A stretch of DNA of 64,000 bases, taken from NCBI GenBank assembly GCA_902798965.1, contig CADBYS010000026.1, forward strand, positions 18,193-82,192, written 5' to 3'. The position numbers and the translations under genes are program-made. The notes beneath the pieces are model-generated. The model was not told where the DNA came from and did no database searches. It saw only the letters and a program-made list of their open reading frames with translations. Source of the DNA: an uncultured Bacteroidales bacterium. Lineage in GTDB: Bacteria > Bacteroidota > Bacteroidia > Bacteroidales > Paludibacteraceae. The stretch's first letter is position 1, and each line of letters opens with the position of its first letter. Below are positions 58,108-64,000 of this stretch, piece after piece.

Positions 58108-59315
58108 AGCCATGTTGAACGAATAGGTATCAACTCTTGAAGGTATCGGTCAATACATTGCAACGCTGTTTCGACCTTGAATGGCGATTCTTGATTCCTA
58201 TGCTGGATTCGACTCACATAGTTTGCTCTCTCATTCACCATTTGATCCATCGACTGGGATATACTTGCACAATCACCCGGTTCAAAATACAGGGCTGCAT
58301 CGGATAGTATCTCACGATGTCCGGACAGATTGGAGCAAATCACCGGACAACCGCATTCCATTGCCTCTATCGGAGGCATGTTCGTCGGACCGAAATAGGA
58401 AGCCATAACCAAAGCTGTGGCATTTCGATAGAAAACGCTGATATGATCCAAAGGAACAAAACCCGGGAAAACAACATGATCCTTCAAGCCCAACTCGTTG
58501 ACTGTTTCCTGAATATACGCCAGATTGCCATAGTCCGCACCCGTTAACACCAGCTTGTAATCGGAATGCGAGGATACGAACTGAGCAAACGCTTTCAGCA
58601 AATTGTAATGGTTCTTATGTGCCCAAAACTGTGCGGGATAAAAGAAATATTTGTTCGAGGTTAGCCCGTATAGTTTCAGTATATCTTCCTGCTCGGATGC
58701 AAGTAATTGATGCGATACACTATTCCCCGCAAAGATAGGCACAACCTTGATCTTCCACTCAGCTATCTTGGTATAAGTTATCAGTTCCTTCTTACCCGCT
58801 TCTGATTCCGCAAATACAAATAAGGCACGGGGCAATACATGAGAATAATAATGATGCCGACGCTCAAACTCACCGTGCTGCACCATTTCAGGAAATGCAA
58901 ACGTGCTGCTATGGCCTATGTCCCAATTCGTTGCTACAAATGGAAAATCATGCACCCGGTATTCATGTTGATTCAAGTAATACAACACATGTACTCCGTG
59001 CTTCCGTAACACCTCGCGATACGTCAGATGTTTCTTTTCGGTGAGACGGCTATCCAACTCTTGCATATTCTCTTTTCCCACAACAGGCAAATGCACGCGA
59101 ATGCGATCGAGCAAACTTACCGAATCATCCCATGTCAGGCGAATAACCTCACGCTGAAACATCAATGTATCCATCGCACCATCCGTCACGAAACATACAT
59201 CCAACGACGAGTCAAAGACATATCCGTCTATGGCTTTCACCAACTTGTCATAATAGGAGTAACCCCCGCCTATCGTTGGGGAATAATCCGATTTCAGCCA
59301 AACACCAACTTTCAT
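58104..59315 (-). CDS. Glycosyltransferase, GT4-type
   Basis: A 403-residue GT-B enzyme. DYSPTIGGGYSYYDKLVKAI and NQHEYRVHDFPFVATNWDIGH mark the acceptor half. FYPAQFWAHKNHYNLLKAF, HVVFPGFVPLDHISVFYRNATALVM and FGPTNMPPIEAMECGCPVICSNLSGHREI mark the donor half, with the typical PPIEAM motif. This layout resembles mannosyltransferase B-like GT4 proteins. Confidence 0.88.
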   Translation of the reverse strand: MKVGVWLKSDYSPTIGGGYSYYDKLVKAIDGYVFDSSLDVCFVTDGAMDTLMFQREVIRLTWDDSVSLLDRIRVHLPVVGKENMQELDSRLTEKKHLTYREVLRKHGVHVLYYLNQHEYRVHDFPFVATNWDIGHSSTFAFPEMVQHGEFERRHHYYSHVLPRALFVFAESEAGKKELITYTKIAEWKIKVVPIFAGNSVSHQLLASEQEDILKLYGLTSNKYFFYPAQFWAHKNHYNLLKAFAQFVSSHSDYKLVLTGADYGNLAYIQETVNELGLKDHVVFPGFVPLDHISVFYRNATALVMASYFGPTNMPPIEAMECGCPVICSNLSGHREILSDAALYFEPGDCASISQSMDQMVNERANYVSRIQHRNQESPFKVETALQCIDRYLQELIPIRSTWL

Positions 59316-59324
59316 CCTAATAAA

Positions 59325-60461
59325 CTAATGGATATTGATCTGACGAAATGTACGTATCAAATCACAGATTGCACATATTGTCTCCTCGTTCAGCGAACTG
59401 GCGGATGGCAGATAAAAACCATTCTCTGTCAGCCAATCGCATACAGGATACTCTCCCGAACAATCACAGCCGAAATCTGCTAACGATTTCTGACGATGCA
59501 TACCATTGAACAGCAAACGGGTATCTACATTGTTCTCCTTAAGATACGATACCAATTCATCCTTTGTATGGCCATACAACTTCGGGGAAATAACTATCGT
59601 ATTCATCCAACATACGCACTCCGCATCAGGCAACACGTGCTGGAACTGAATACCCGGCACGTCCGACAAATACTTACGATAAAGCGCATTATTACGCATA
59701 CGCATCGCCTTGTATTCATCAGCCTTCTCGGTTTGAGCCAAACCGATAGCAGCCACTACATTACTCATCCGGTAGTTGAAGCCTATATCATTATGAAGGT
59801 AGTTGCGCGGACCGTGTACCGGGAAACAAACATTCTTGAAGTATCTGAGTTTATCATAGATGGCCTCATCATTGGTAACTACCATCCCACCTTCACCCGT
59901 CGTAACATTCTTATTGGCAAAGAAGCTGAAACAACCTACATCGGAACAACTACCGGCTTTCCGGCCACGCCATGTCGCGCCATGAGCCTCAGCAGCATCT
60001 TCTACAACATACAGATGATGCTTTGCTGCTATTGACTGTATCGCATCCATATCGCACATCTGACCGAAGATATGTACCGGCATGATGGCTTTCGTTCGAG
60101 GACTGATCTTCTCTTCAATCTTACTCACATCTATATTCCACGTATCGGCATCCGCATCTACAAACACAGGTATTGCACCTGTATAGCAAACAGCAAACGC
60201 ACTGGCTATCATCGTGAATGACGGGACTATCACCTCATCGCCTTTTCCTATGCCCAAAGCTACTAATGCCAAATGCAAAGCTATCGTACCATTGCACACC
60301 GCTACACCATACTTACAGTCGCTATACGCTGAAAAACACTTCTCAAAGTCATTCACATACTTGCCGGACGAACTAATCCAACCGGTTGACACGGCATCCG
60401 TTACATACTTCAACTCATTTCCGCCTAACAAAGGCTCACATACGGGAATAAACTTATCCAT
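59325..60461 (-). CDS. DegT/DnrJ/EryC1 sugar aminotransferase (perosamine-synthase-like)
   Basis: A 378-residue PLP enzyme: IPVCEPLLGGNELKYV, STGWISSSGKYVNDFE, GDEVIVPSFTMIASAFAV, VHIFGQMCDMDAIQSIA, VVEDAAEAHG and FSFFANKNVTTGEGGM with the catalytic Lys. The layout is closest to GDP-perosamine synthases, which aminate a 4-keto-6-deoxy-sugar nucleotide at C4, but the nucleotide cannot be inferred with certainty. It is distinct from the WecE at 44463. A cupin gene is immediately upstream. Confidence 0.87.
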   Translation of the reverse strand: MDKFIPVCEPLLGGNELKYVTDAVSTGWISSSGKYVNDFEKCFSAYSDCKYGVAVCNGTIALHLALVALGIGKGDEVIVPSFTMIASAFAVCYTGAIPVFVDADADTWNIDVSKIEEKISPRTKAIMPVHIFGQMCDMDAIQSIAAKHHLYVVEDAAEAHGATWRGRKAGSCSDVGCFSFFANKNVTTGEGGMVVTNDEAIYDKLRYFKNVCFPVHGPRNYLHNDIGFNYRMSNVVAAIGLAQTEKADEYKAMRMRNNALYRKYLSDVPGIQFQHVLPDAECVCWMNTIVISPKLYGHTKDELVSYLKENNVDTRLLFNGMHRQKSLADFGCDCSGEYPVCDWLTENGFYLPSASSLNEETICAICDLIRTFRQINIH

Positions 60462-60462
60462 C

Positions 60463-60897
60463 TTAATTCAGTTTTACTTGTTCATCACTTATTGGCTCGA
60501 AACGCACCTTATCCATCTCGCCACAATACGGACCTTGTTTCACTTCTATCATCTCCGCACGCTCCAATACCTTGAAGCCATGACCGCCATGAGCTAACAT
60601 AACCACATCACCGCTACTCACAATACGACTCTCCAAATACTGACGATCATCATCATAGAAATCCACGCGCACCTTACCGCTGCGAACAAACAGAACTTCC
60701 TGAGTTAAATCCACCTTTCGCTCAACCAAATTATGAGAATGAGGAGGTATAACATAGGAATCCGGACGGTTCATATAGCCCAATTGCTGAGAAAAATCAT
60801 CCGGAGTGAAAAAACTGATTCCATCCTTATGATAATCAGCACGAATGATAACACCTAACAACTTTCCGTTCAACTCTATCTTCTCAAATGTTTCCAT
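60463..60897 (-). CDS. Cupin-fold protein
   Basis: A 144-residue single-domain cupin. PPHSHNLVERKVDLTQEVLFVRSGKVRVDFY and GDVVMLAHGGHGFKVLE are the two cupin motifs with their histidines. In such loci cupins act as sugar isomerases or epimerases, or as unclassified accessory proteins; it does not look like RmlC or FdtA by eye. It is 1 bp ahead of the aminotransferase gene, so a shared nucleotide-sugar pathway is likely. Confidence 0.75.
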   Translation of the reverse strand: METFEKIELNGKLLGVIIRADYHKDGISFFTPDDFSQQLGYMNRPDSYVIPPHSHNLVERKVDLTQEVLFVRSGKVRVDFYDDDRQYLESRIVSSGDVVMLAHGGHGFKVLERAEMIEVKQGPYCGEMDKVRFEPISDEQVKLN

Positions 60898-60906
60898 AAC
60901 TCAATT

Positions 60907-61842
60907 TCAAATATGAATCATTATTTTTAGTTTCAACAGAATCCGCTTCCATAAGGGAGGTAACTCACGATTACATAATTTTCGGAACATCTTTTCCCAC
61001 TCCTTGCGCATCACACGCGAATCTTTTATCGCGATCTTCGGAAATTCCGTTGTGCTCTCATCTGCCATAATCGATGCCTCGTAAGCATCGCTATTCTGAG
61101 TGTGAGTGCCTGAATCGTCATAACCGATATTCTGCAGTAATGATTTGGTGGGATACAAACATAGTTTCTTATGCGTAACGGCAGAAGCATACCAACATAT
61201 AGCCCACGAATCAATCTTTCCGTCAATCTTATACTGCAACATATCCATATACGGACAAGAATCATTGTATGTAAACAACTTCTGTAACTTCTTGTCATTC
61301 CTCAACACACCTTGCAACTCCTTGGCATCCAAATTCAGAAGATCCCAACCACGTTTCCATGTTGCCCAACCCTGACAATCGGCTCCGTACAGGAAATAGG
61401 TATGCTCTTTTATCGGAGCATCTTTTATCATACAAAAGCTATTGATGCATATCACATCATCATCCCTCTCATATAGGTCAAGCGACTCATTCAGATAGCG
61501 CAAAAAATGAGTTGATGTGACAATGTCATCCTCTACTACAATCACCCTACCATACTGATTGACTATTGTTGTCACTCCATAAACGATAGAATTAGCCAAA
61601 CCCTTATTCTGCTCGCTTAAAGTGATATGCACTGTCTTAAAGCCACGAATAGTGGGCAGATACTCACGCACTTGACGAATCTTATCCAACTGATCCGGCG
61701 AAGCGTTTGCTTTTGGACCGTCTGCAAAGATATACAACTCCGATGCCGATGCCAAATCATTGCGCAGCAACGCTTCTACTGTACGACGGGTATGATCCGG
61801 ACGATTATATACAAACAATACTATGGGGGCACAATTCATCAT
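60907..61842 (-). CDS. Glycosyltransferase, GT-A/GT2-like
   Basis: A 311-residue protein: APIVLFVYNRPDHTRRTVEALLRND, NKGLANSIVYGVTTIV and GRVIVVEDDIVTSTHFLRYLNE with the EDD metal motif. GADCQGWATWKRGWD is typical of the sugar-transferase family near polysaccharide loci that resembles GNT-I. Specificity is unknown. It is the second gene of the operon. Confidence 0.82.
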   Translation of the reverse strand: MMNCAPIVLFVYNRPDHTRRTVEALLRNDLASASELYIFADGPKANASPDQLDKIRQVREYLPTIRGFKTVHITLSEQNKGLANSIVYGVTTIVNQYGRVIVVEDDIVTSTHFLRYLNESLDLYERDDDVICINSFCMIKDAPIKEHTYFLYGADCQGWATWKRGWDLLNLDAKELQGVLRNDKKLQKLFTYNDSCPYMDMLQYKIDGKIDSWAICWYASAVTHKKLCLYPTKSLLQNIGYDDSGTHTQNSDAYEASIMADESTTEFPKIAIKDSRVMRKEWEKMFRKLCNRELPPLWKRILLKLKIMIHI

Positions 61843-61860
61843 TCTCTTCTTTGGTTCATG

Positions 61861-63144
61861 TTATATAATTTCTACTTTACCGCTTTGGAAATTACAAGCA
61901 CCCCAATCTGCCCGCCATAACTTCAACGGTTGAGAATGCTCTGCATCAGCATATTCCACATCGAAAACAAGCGTGTTATACACAATGTCATAATCCGTTA
62001 TACCATACTCCTCCAATTTGATCCCTACATTAAAATTCAAACTGTATTTACCTTTCGACAAATTATGATTAGCCAAACGCAAATGTACCGAAAACTCTGA
62101 CTTGTCAGGCACAGAATACAGAGGAGATATGAACGAGCCGACACGCTTCTCGCCTACCATATCAATCATCATCTCTATCGTAAACCGCTTGACATCCGGG
62201 TCGTTGCGTTTTATCTTCAACTCCAATTCTATATCTTCCTTGTTCGACATCTGAAGGGGAGATAACAAACGAGCAGAAACGATCTCCAACTGACGAGAGG
62301 TCTCAAACTGACGATTAGATTTCGACATCTCTACATAATCCGACAACCTGTTGTATGTCTCATCTAAATAAGTCGCCACTACATGGTTAATCGTATCTAG
62401 CATCTTCACCGTTCCTTGCTCCAATAACACACCATGATTACACAACGCCTTCACACTGGCCATGTTATGACTTACAAACAGCACCGTACGTCCTTCGCCC
62501 TCACTCACATCTTTCATCTTGCCGATAGCTTTCTTCTGAAACTCGGCATCACCTACAGCCAACACCTCATCCACCACCAATATCTCCGGTTCCAGAAACG
62601 CTGCAACGGCAAATCCCAGACGAACGGTCATACCCGAGCTGTATCGCTTGACGGGCGTATCGATATACCGCTCGCAGCCCGAGAAGGCGATTATCTCATC
62701 CAGCTTAGCCTGAATCTCGCTGCGCGACATACCTAAGATAGCACCGTTCATGAAGATATTCTCCCTACCCGTCATCTCCGGATGAAATCCTGTACCTACC
62801 TCCAGCAGACTGCCTATCCTGCCATGGGCACGGATCGTTCCTGTGGTCGGTCCTGTCACGCGGCTCAGCAACTTCAGCAACGTACTCTTACCCGCTCCGT
62901 TCTTGCCGATGATGCCTACCACATCGCCTTGCTCTACCTTAAAATCGATATCACGTAATGCCCACACATATTCCGACCTGCCTTTGCTTGCGCGGTCATT
63001 CGTCTCGCCGACACGCAAATACGGATCTTCCTTGCGCAGCACATTCGTTATCCAGAACCTGCGGATATCATGAGCCAAGGTTTGCGTCGATACCAAACCC
63101 AAGCGATACTGCTTGCTTACGTGATTAAATTCTATCGCATTCAT
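61861..63144 (-). CDS. Wzt-type polysaccharide ABC transporter ATPase, copy 1
   Basis: A 427-residue protein and first gene of the polysaccharide operon. The ATPase half is nearly identical to the copy at 49721-51013 (same Walker A, signature and Walker B). The C-terminal half (about 260-427) is a different beta-rich domain with KIKRNDPDVKRFTIEMMIDMVG and LNFNVGIKLEEYGITDYDIVYNTLVFDVEY. The ATG at 63144 starts MNAIEFNHVSKQYRLG, identical to copy 2; 18 more upstream codons are open but not conserved. It normally pairs with a Wzm permease, which is not in the window. Confidence 0.9.
   Translation of the reverse strand: MNAIEFNHVSKQYRLGLVSTQTLAHDIRRFWITNVLRKEDPYLRVGETNDRASKGRSEYVWALRDIDFKVEQGDVVGIIGKNGAGKSTLLKLLSRVTGPTTGTIRAHGRIGSLLEVGTGFHPEMTGRENIFMNGAILGMSRSEIQAKLDEIIAFSGCERYIDTPVKRYSSGMTVRLGFAVAAFLEPEILVVDEVLAVGDAEFQKKAIGKMKDVSEGEGRTVLFVSHNMASVKALCNHGVLLEQGTVKMLDTINHVVATYLDETYNRLSDYVEMSKSNRQFETSRQLEIVSARLLSPLQMSNKEDIELELKIKRNDPDVKRFTIEMMIDMVGEKRVGSFISPLYSVPDKSEFSVHLRLANHNLSKGKYSLNFNVGIKLEEYGITDYDIVYNTLVFDVEYADAEHSQPLKLWRADWGACNFQSGKVEII
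62461..63144. repeat. Direct repeat of the wzt ATPase domain, copy 1
   Basis: 684 bp, the partner of 50330-51013, same orientation and about 12.1 kb apart. Recombination between the two would remove 12.1 kb of intervening DNA (the genes from 51010 to 61842), leaving one Wzt fused to a swapped C-terminal domain. Confidence 0.9.
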
Positions 63145-63485
63145 GCTATTGTCCGCAACAGTGCACACCTTAAGTTCCTGCCGATACCTGTAAATCACAG
63201 ATTGTCAGCAGTTCCAGGCATAGGCGCGTATAAATATGCGAGCTTGTGCCCGCGTACACGTAGTACATGCGCATACAAAATTGGCGCACAAAGTTACAAA
63301 AAAAAAATGATATTTGCAAATTTTTCGGTCAAAAAACGAATTTTTCTTCAATTTTCCATATTTTTATCGCTTTTATCGGTAATTTTTCATAATTTTGCAT
63401 GCTCGGCGAGTTTAGCACCGAGGATAACACAATCATTAACATTAGTGCACTTATTTTTTGTGCAAATCAAACTTATTAACAAATT
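63145..63485. other. Intergenic region between the polysaccharide operon and the small plus-strand gene
   Basis: No gene is seen. It holds a good minus-strand promoter (63289-63320). A plus-strand TAATTTTG at 63390-63397 has no convincing -33 element. A CTCGG...CCGAG inverted repeat starts at 63402. The minus-strand leader of about 140 nt before wzt is long enough for the antitermination control expected with UpxY, but I see no clear terminator hairpin in it. Confidence 0.6.
63289..63320 (-). promoter_or_regulatory. Bacteroidota-type promoter for the polysaccharide operon
   Basis: On the minus strand, TTTG (63317-63320), 20 bp, TAACTTTG (63289-63296). Predicted start near 63284, leader about 140 nt to the wzt ATG at 63144. 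It is the only good promoter found ahead of the block, although I did not score every gene boundary. No inverted repeats of an invertible promoter flank it. Confidence 0.75.
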
Positions 63486-63788
63486 ATGAAACAACACAAG
63501 CAAGCACAATCGCTGGCTCAGATTGCAGCGATTCATCAGCAGTTGGATGAGTTAGAAACATGCATCCGCGAACAGCAGTTAACAGAACGACGTTGGACGT
63601 TCCCGAAAGACAACTACACCGTTTTGGCCATATGGCTGCTTTATGACCCTGTAGCACACGAGTTATTCCCTGTGAGCACAAGAAAGAGTTGGGCGGAACT
63701 CGCACACCGGCTCTCAGATTACGTCGGATGGGTGGTTGATTGGCATAGTTTACGCAAAAACTACACCCGAAAAGACCTAAAAAAGTAA
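63486..63788 (+). CDS. Small hypothetical protein
   Basis: A 100-residue protein I do not recognise. It begins with a charged helical part (QAQSLAQIAAIHQQLDELETCIREQQL) and then has a Trp/Tyr-rich part (FPKDNYTVLAIWLLYDPVAHELFP, WVVDWHSLRKNYTRKD). It is soluble, with no signal peptide. The ATG at 63486 begins it directly. It may be a DNA-associated or accessory gene at the edge of the locus. A possible promoter lies at 63390-63397. Confidence 0.6.
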   Translation: MKQHKQAQSLAQIAAIHQQLDELETCIREQQLTERRWTFPKDNYTVLAIWLLYDPVAHELFPVSTRKSWAELAHRLSDYVGWVVDWHSLRKNYTRKDLKK

Positions 63789-63792
63789 AAAC

Positions 63793-63829
63793 TGCCCAAG
63801 GTGGGCACAAAAAATGCCCATTTTGGGCT
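63793..63829. terminator. Two tandem GC-rich hairpins
   Basis: TGCCCA-AGG-TGGGCA at 63793-63807 and TGCCCA-TTT-TGGGC at 63815-63828, nearly identical arms. On the minus strand each is followed by a T-run, so they look like terminators for transcripts coming from the right. They begin 5 bp after the small gene and may also protect its 3' end. Confidence 0.5.
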
Positions 63830-63851
63830 CGCTTATTTCACAAAAAAGCAG

Positions 63852-63859
63852 TACCTTTG
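63852..63859 (+). promoter_or_regulatory. TAnnTTTG -7 element at the right edge
   Basis: TACCTTTG at 63852-63859 matches the Bacteroidota -7 element. No good TTTG lies at the right distance upstream, so the call rests on this element alone. Confidence 0.45.
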
Positions 63860-63979
63860 CACCGTCTTTCAGAAACGAAGGACGCAATAACTTATCTATA
63901 ACCCGCGAAGTTGAGTGTGACTCGCACGTGCAATGAGTGGCCACTCCAACACGAGACAACGCACAAAACTTTCGCAACA
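63860..63979 (+). promoter_or_regulatory. Structured leader before the edge gene
   Basis: About 115 nt between the TACCTTTG element and the next ATG. At the predicted 5' end, CGTCTTTC (63863-63870) can pair with GAAGGACG (63877-63884). Further on GAGTGGCCACTC (63935-63946) is a perfect 12-bp palindrome, and GTTGAGTG can pair imperfectly with CACTCCAAC. This could be an attenuator or an operator region. Confidence 0.4.
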
Positions 63980-64000
63980 ATGAAAAATGAACAAATCGCC
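63980..64000 (+). CDS. Start of a gene cut by the right edge
   Basis: ATG at 63980 opens seven codons (MKNEQIA) to the end of the window, behind the structured leader and a TAnnTTTG element. Too little is present to say more. Confidence 0.4.

Noticed and set aside
63289-63320. An invertible promoter, as in Bacteroides fragilis capsule loci
   Set aside because: No inverted repeats flanking the promoter and no invertase gene were seen in the window.
63777-63980. A 67-codon minus-strand frame at the right edge
   Set aside because: It runs through the hairpins and the structured leader and has no ribosome site, motif or plausible composition.

Overview
The window looks like a chromosome segment of a Bacteroidota bacterium, most likely order Bacteroidales. 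The main evidence is the promoters: at least seven upstream regions carry the TTTG / ~20 bp / TAnnTTTG pattern of the Bacteroidota primary sigma factor. The gene content agrees: porQ of the type IX secretion system next to cmk and ispH, a Bacteroidota-type SdhC/SdhA pair, and an UpxY-like antiterminator with Wza and Wzc. I cannot name a genus. No tRNA, rRNA or CRISPR array was seen.

Left part, 1-29.4 kb, is mostly housekeeping. On the minus strand, dnaN, a DnaQ-like exonuclease, rnz, radA, mlaE, mlaF, a stand-alone propeptide-like secreted protein and two M6 metalloproteases form one co-directional run. The last protease leaves the left edge. murI lies on the plus strand. A minus-strand envelope-biogenesis operon follows (PpiC-type lipoprotein, SurA-like chaperone, OstA/LptA-like protein, outer-membrane barrel, dnaG), then ribD. 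On the plus strand are prmC and recO. sdhC and sdhA (minus) have no sdhB beside them. porQ, a lipoprotein serpin, cmk, ispH and a frameshifted pfkA follow on the plus strand. An OmpA-like barrel protein and a GNAT acetyltransferase (minus) close this part.

Right part, 29.4-63.3 kb, is a single block of about 31 minus-strand genes with overlapping or nearly touching ends, read from a promoter at 63.3 kb. It is a surface-polysaccharide locus. It holds two Wzt-type ATPases with almost identical ATPase domains, a Wza/Wzc export pair, UpxY and an EpsG-type polymerase. It also has many glycosyltransferases, a polysaccharide pyruvyltransferase, a UDP-galactopyranose-mutase-like flavoprotein and two PLP sugar aminotransferases. 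One aminotransferase is a WecE/RffA for TDP-Fuc4N, with a WecF-like Fuc4NAc transferase next to it. Between wzt and wecE sits an unusual cassette: amidohydrolase, ATP-grasp ligase, DRE-TIM aldolase and an unrecognised protein. I infer that it may make and attach an unusual acyl group to the amino sugar, because no WecD-type acetyltransferase is in the operon. An AAA-ATPase/PD-(D/E)XK gene with an 11-bp tandem repeat is embedded in the same operon. No wzm, wzx or initiating phosphoglycosyltransferase was found in the window.

Short, degenerate tandem arrays recur both between genes and inside conserved genes (ribD, prmC, ispH, wecE). The right edge holds a small unrecognised plus-strand gene, two tandem hairpins, and a structured leader before a gene that begins 21 bp from the end.
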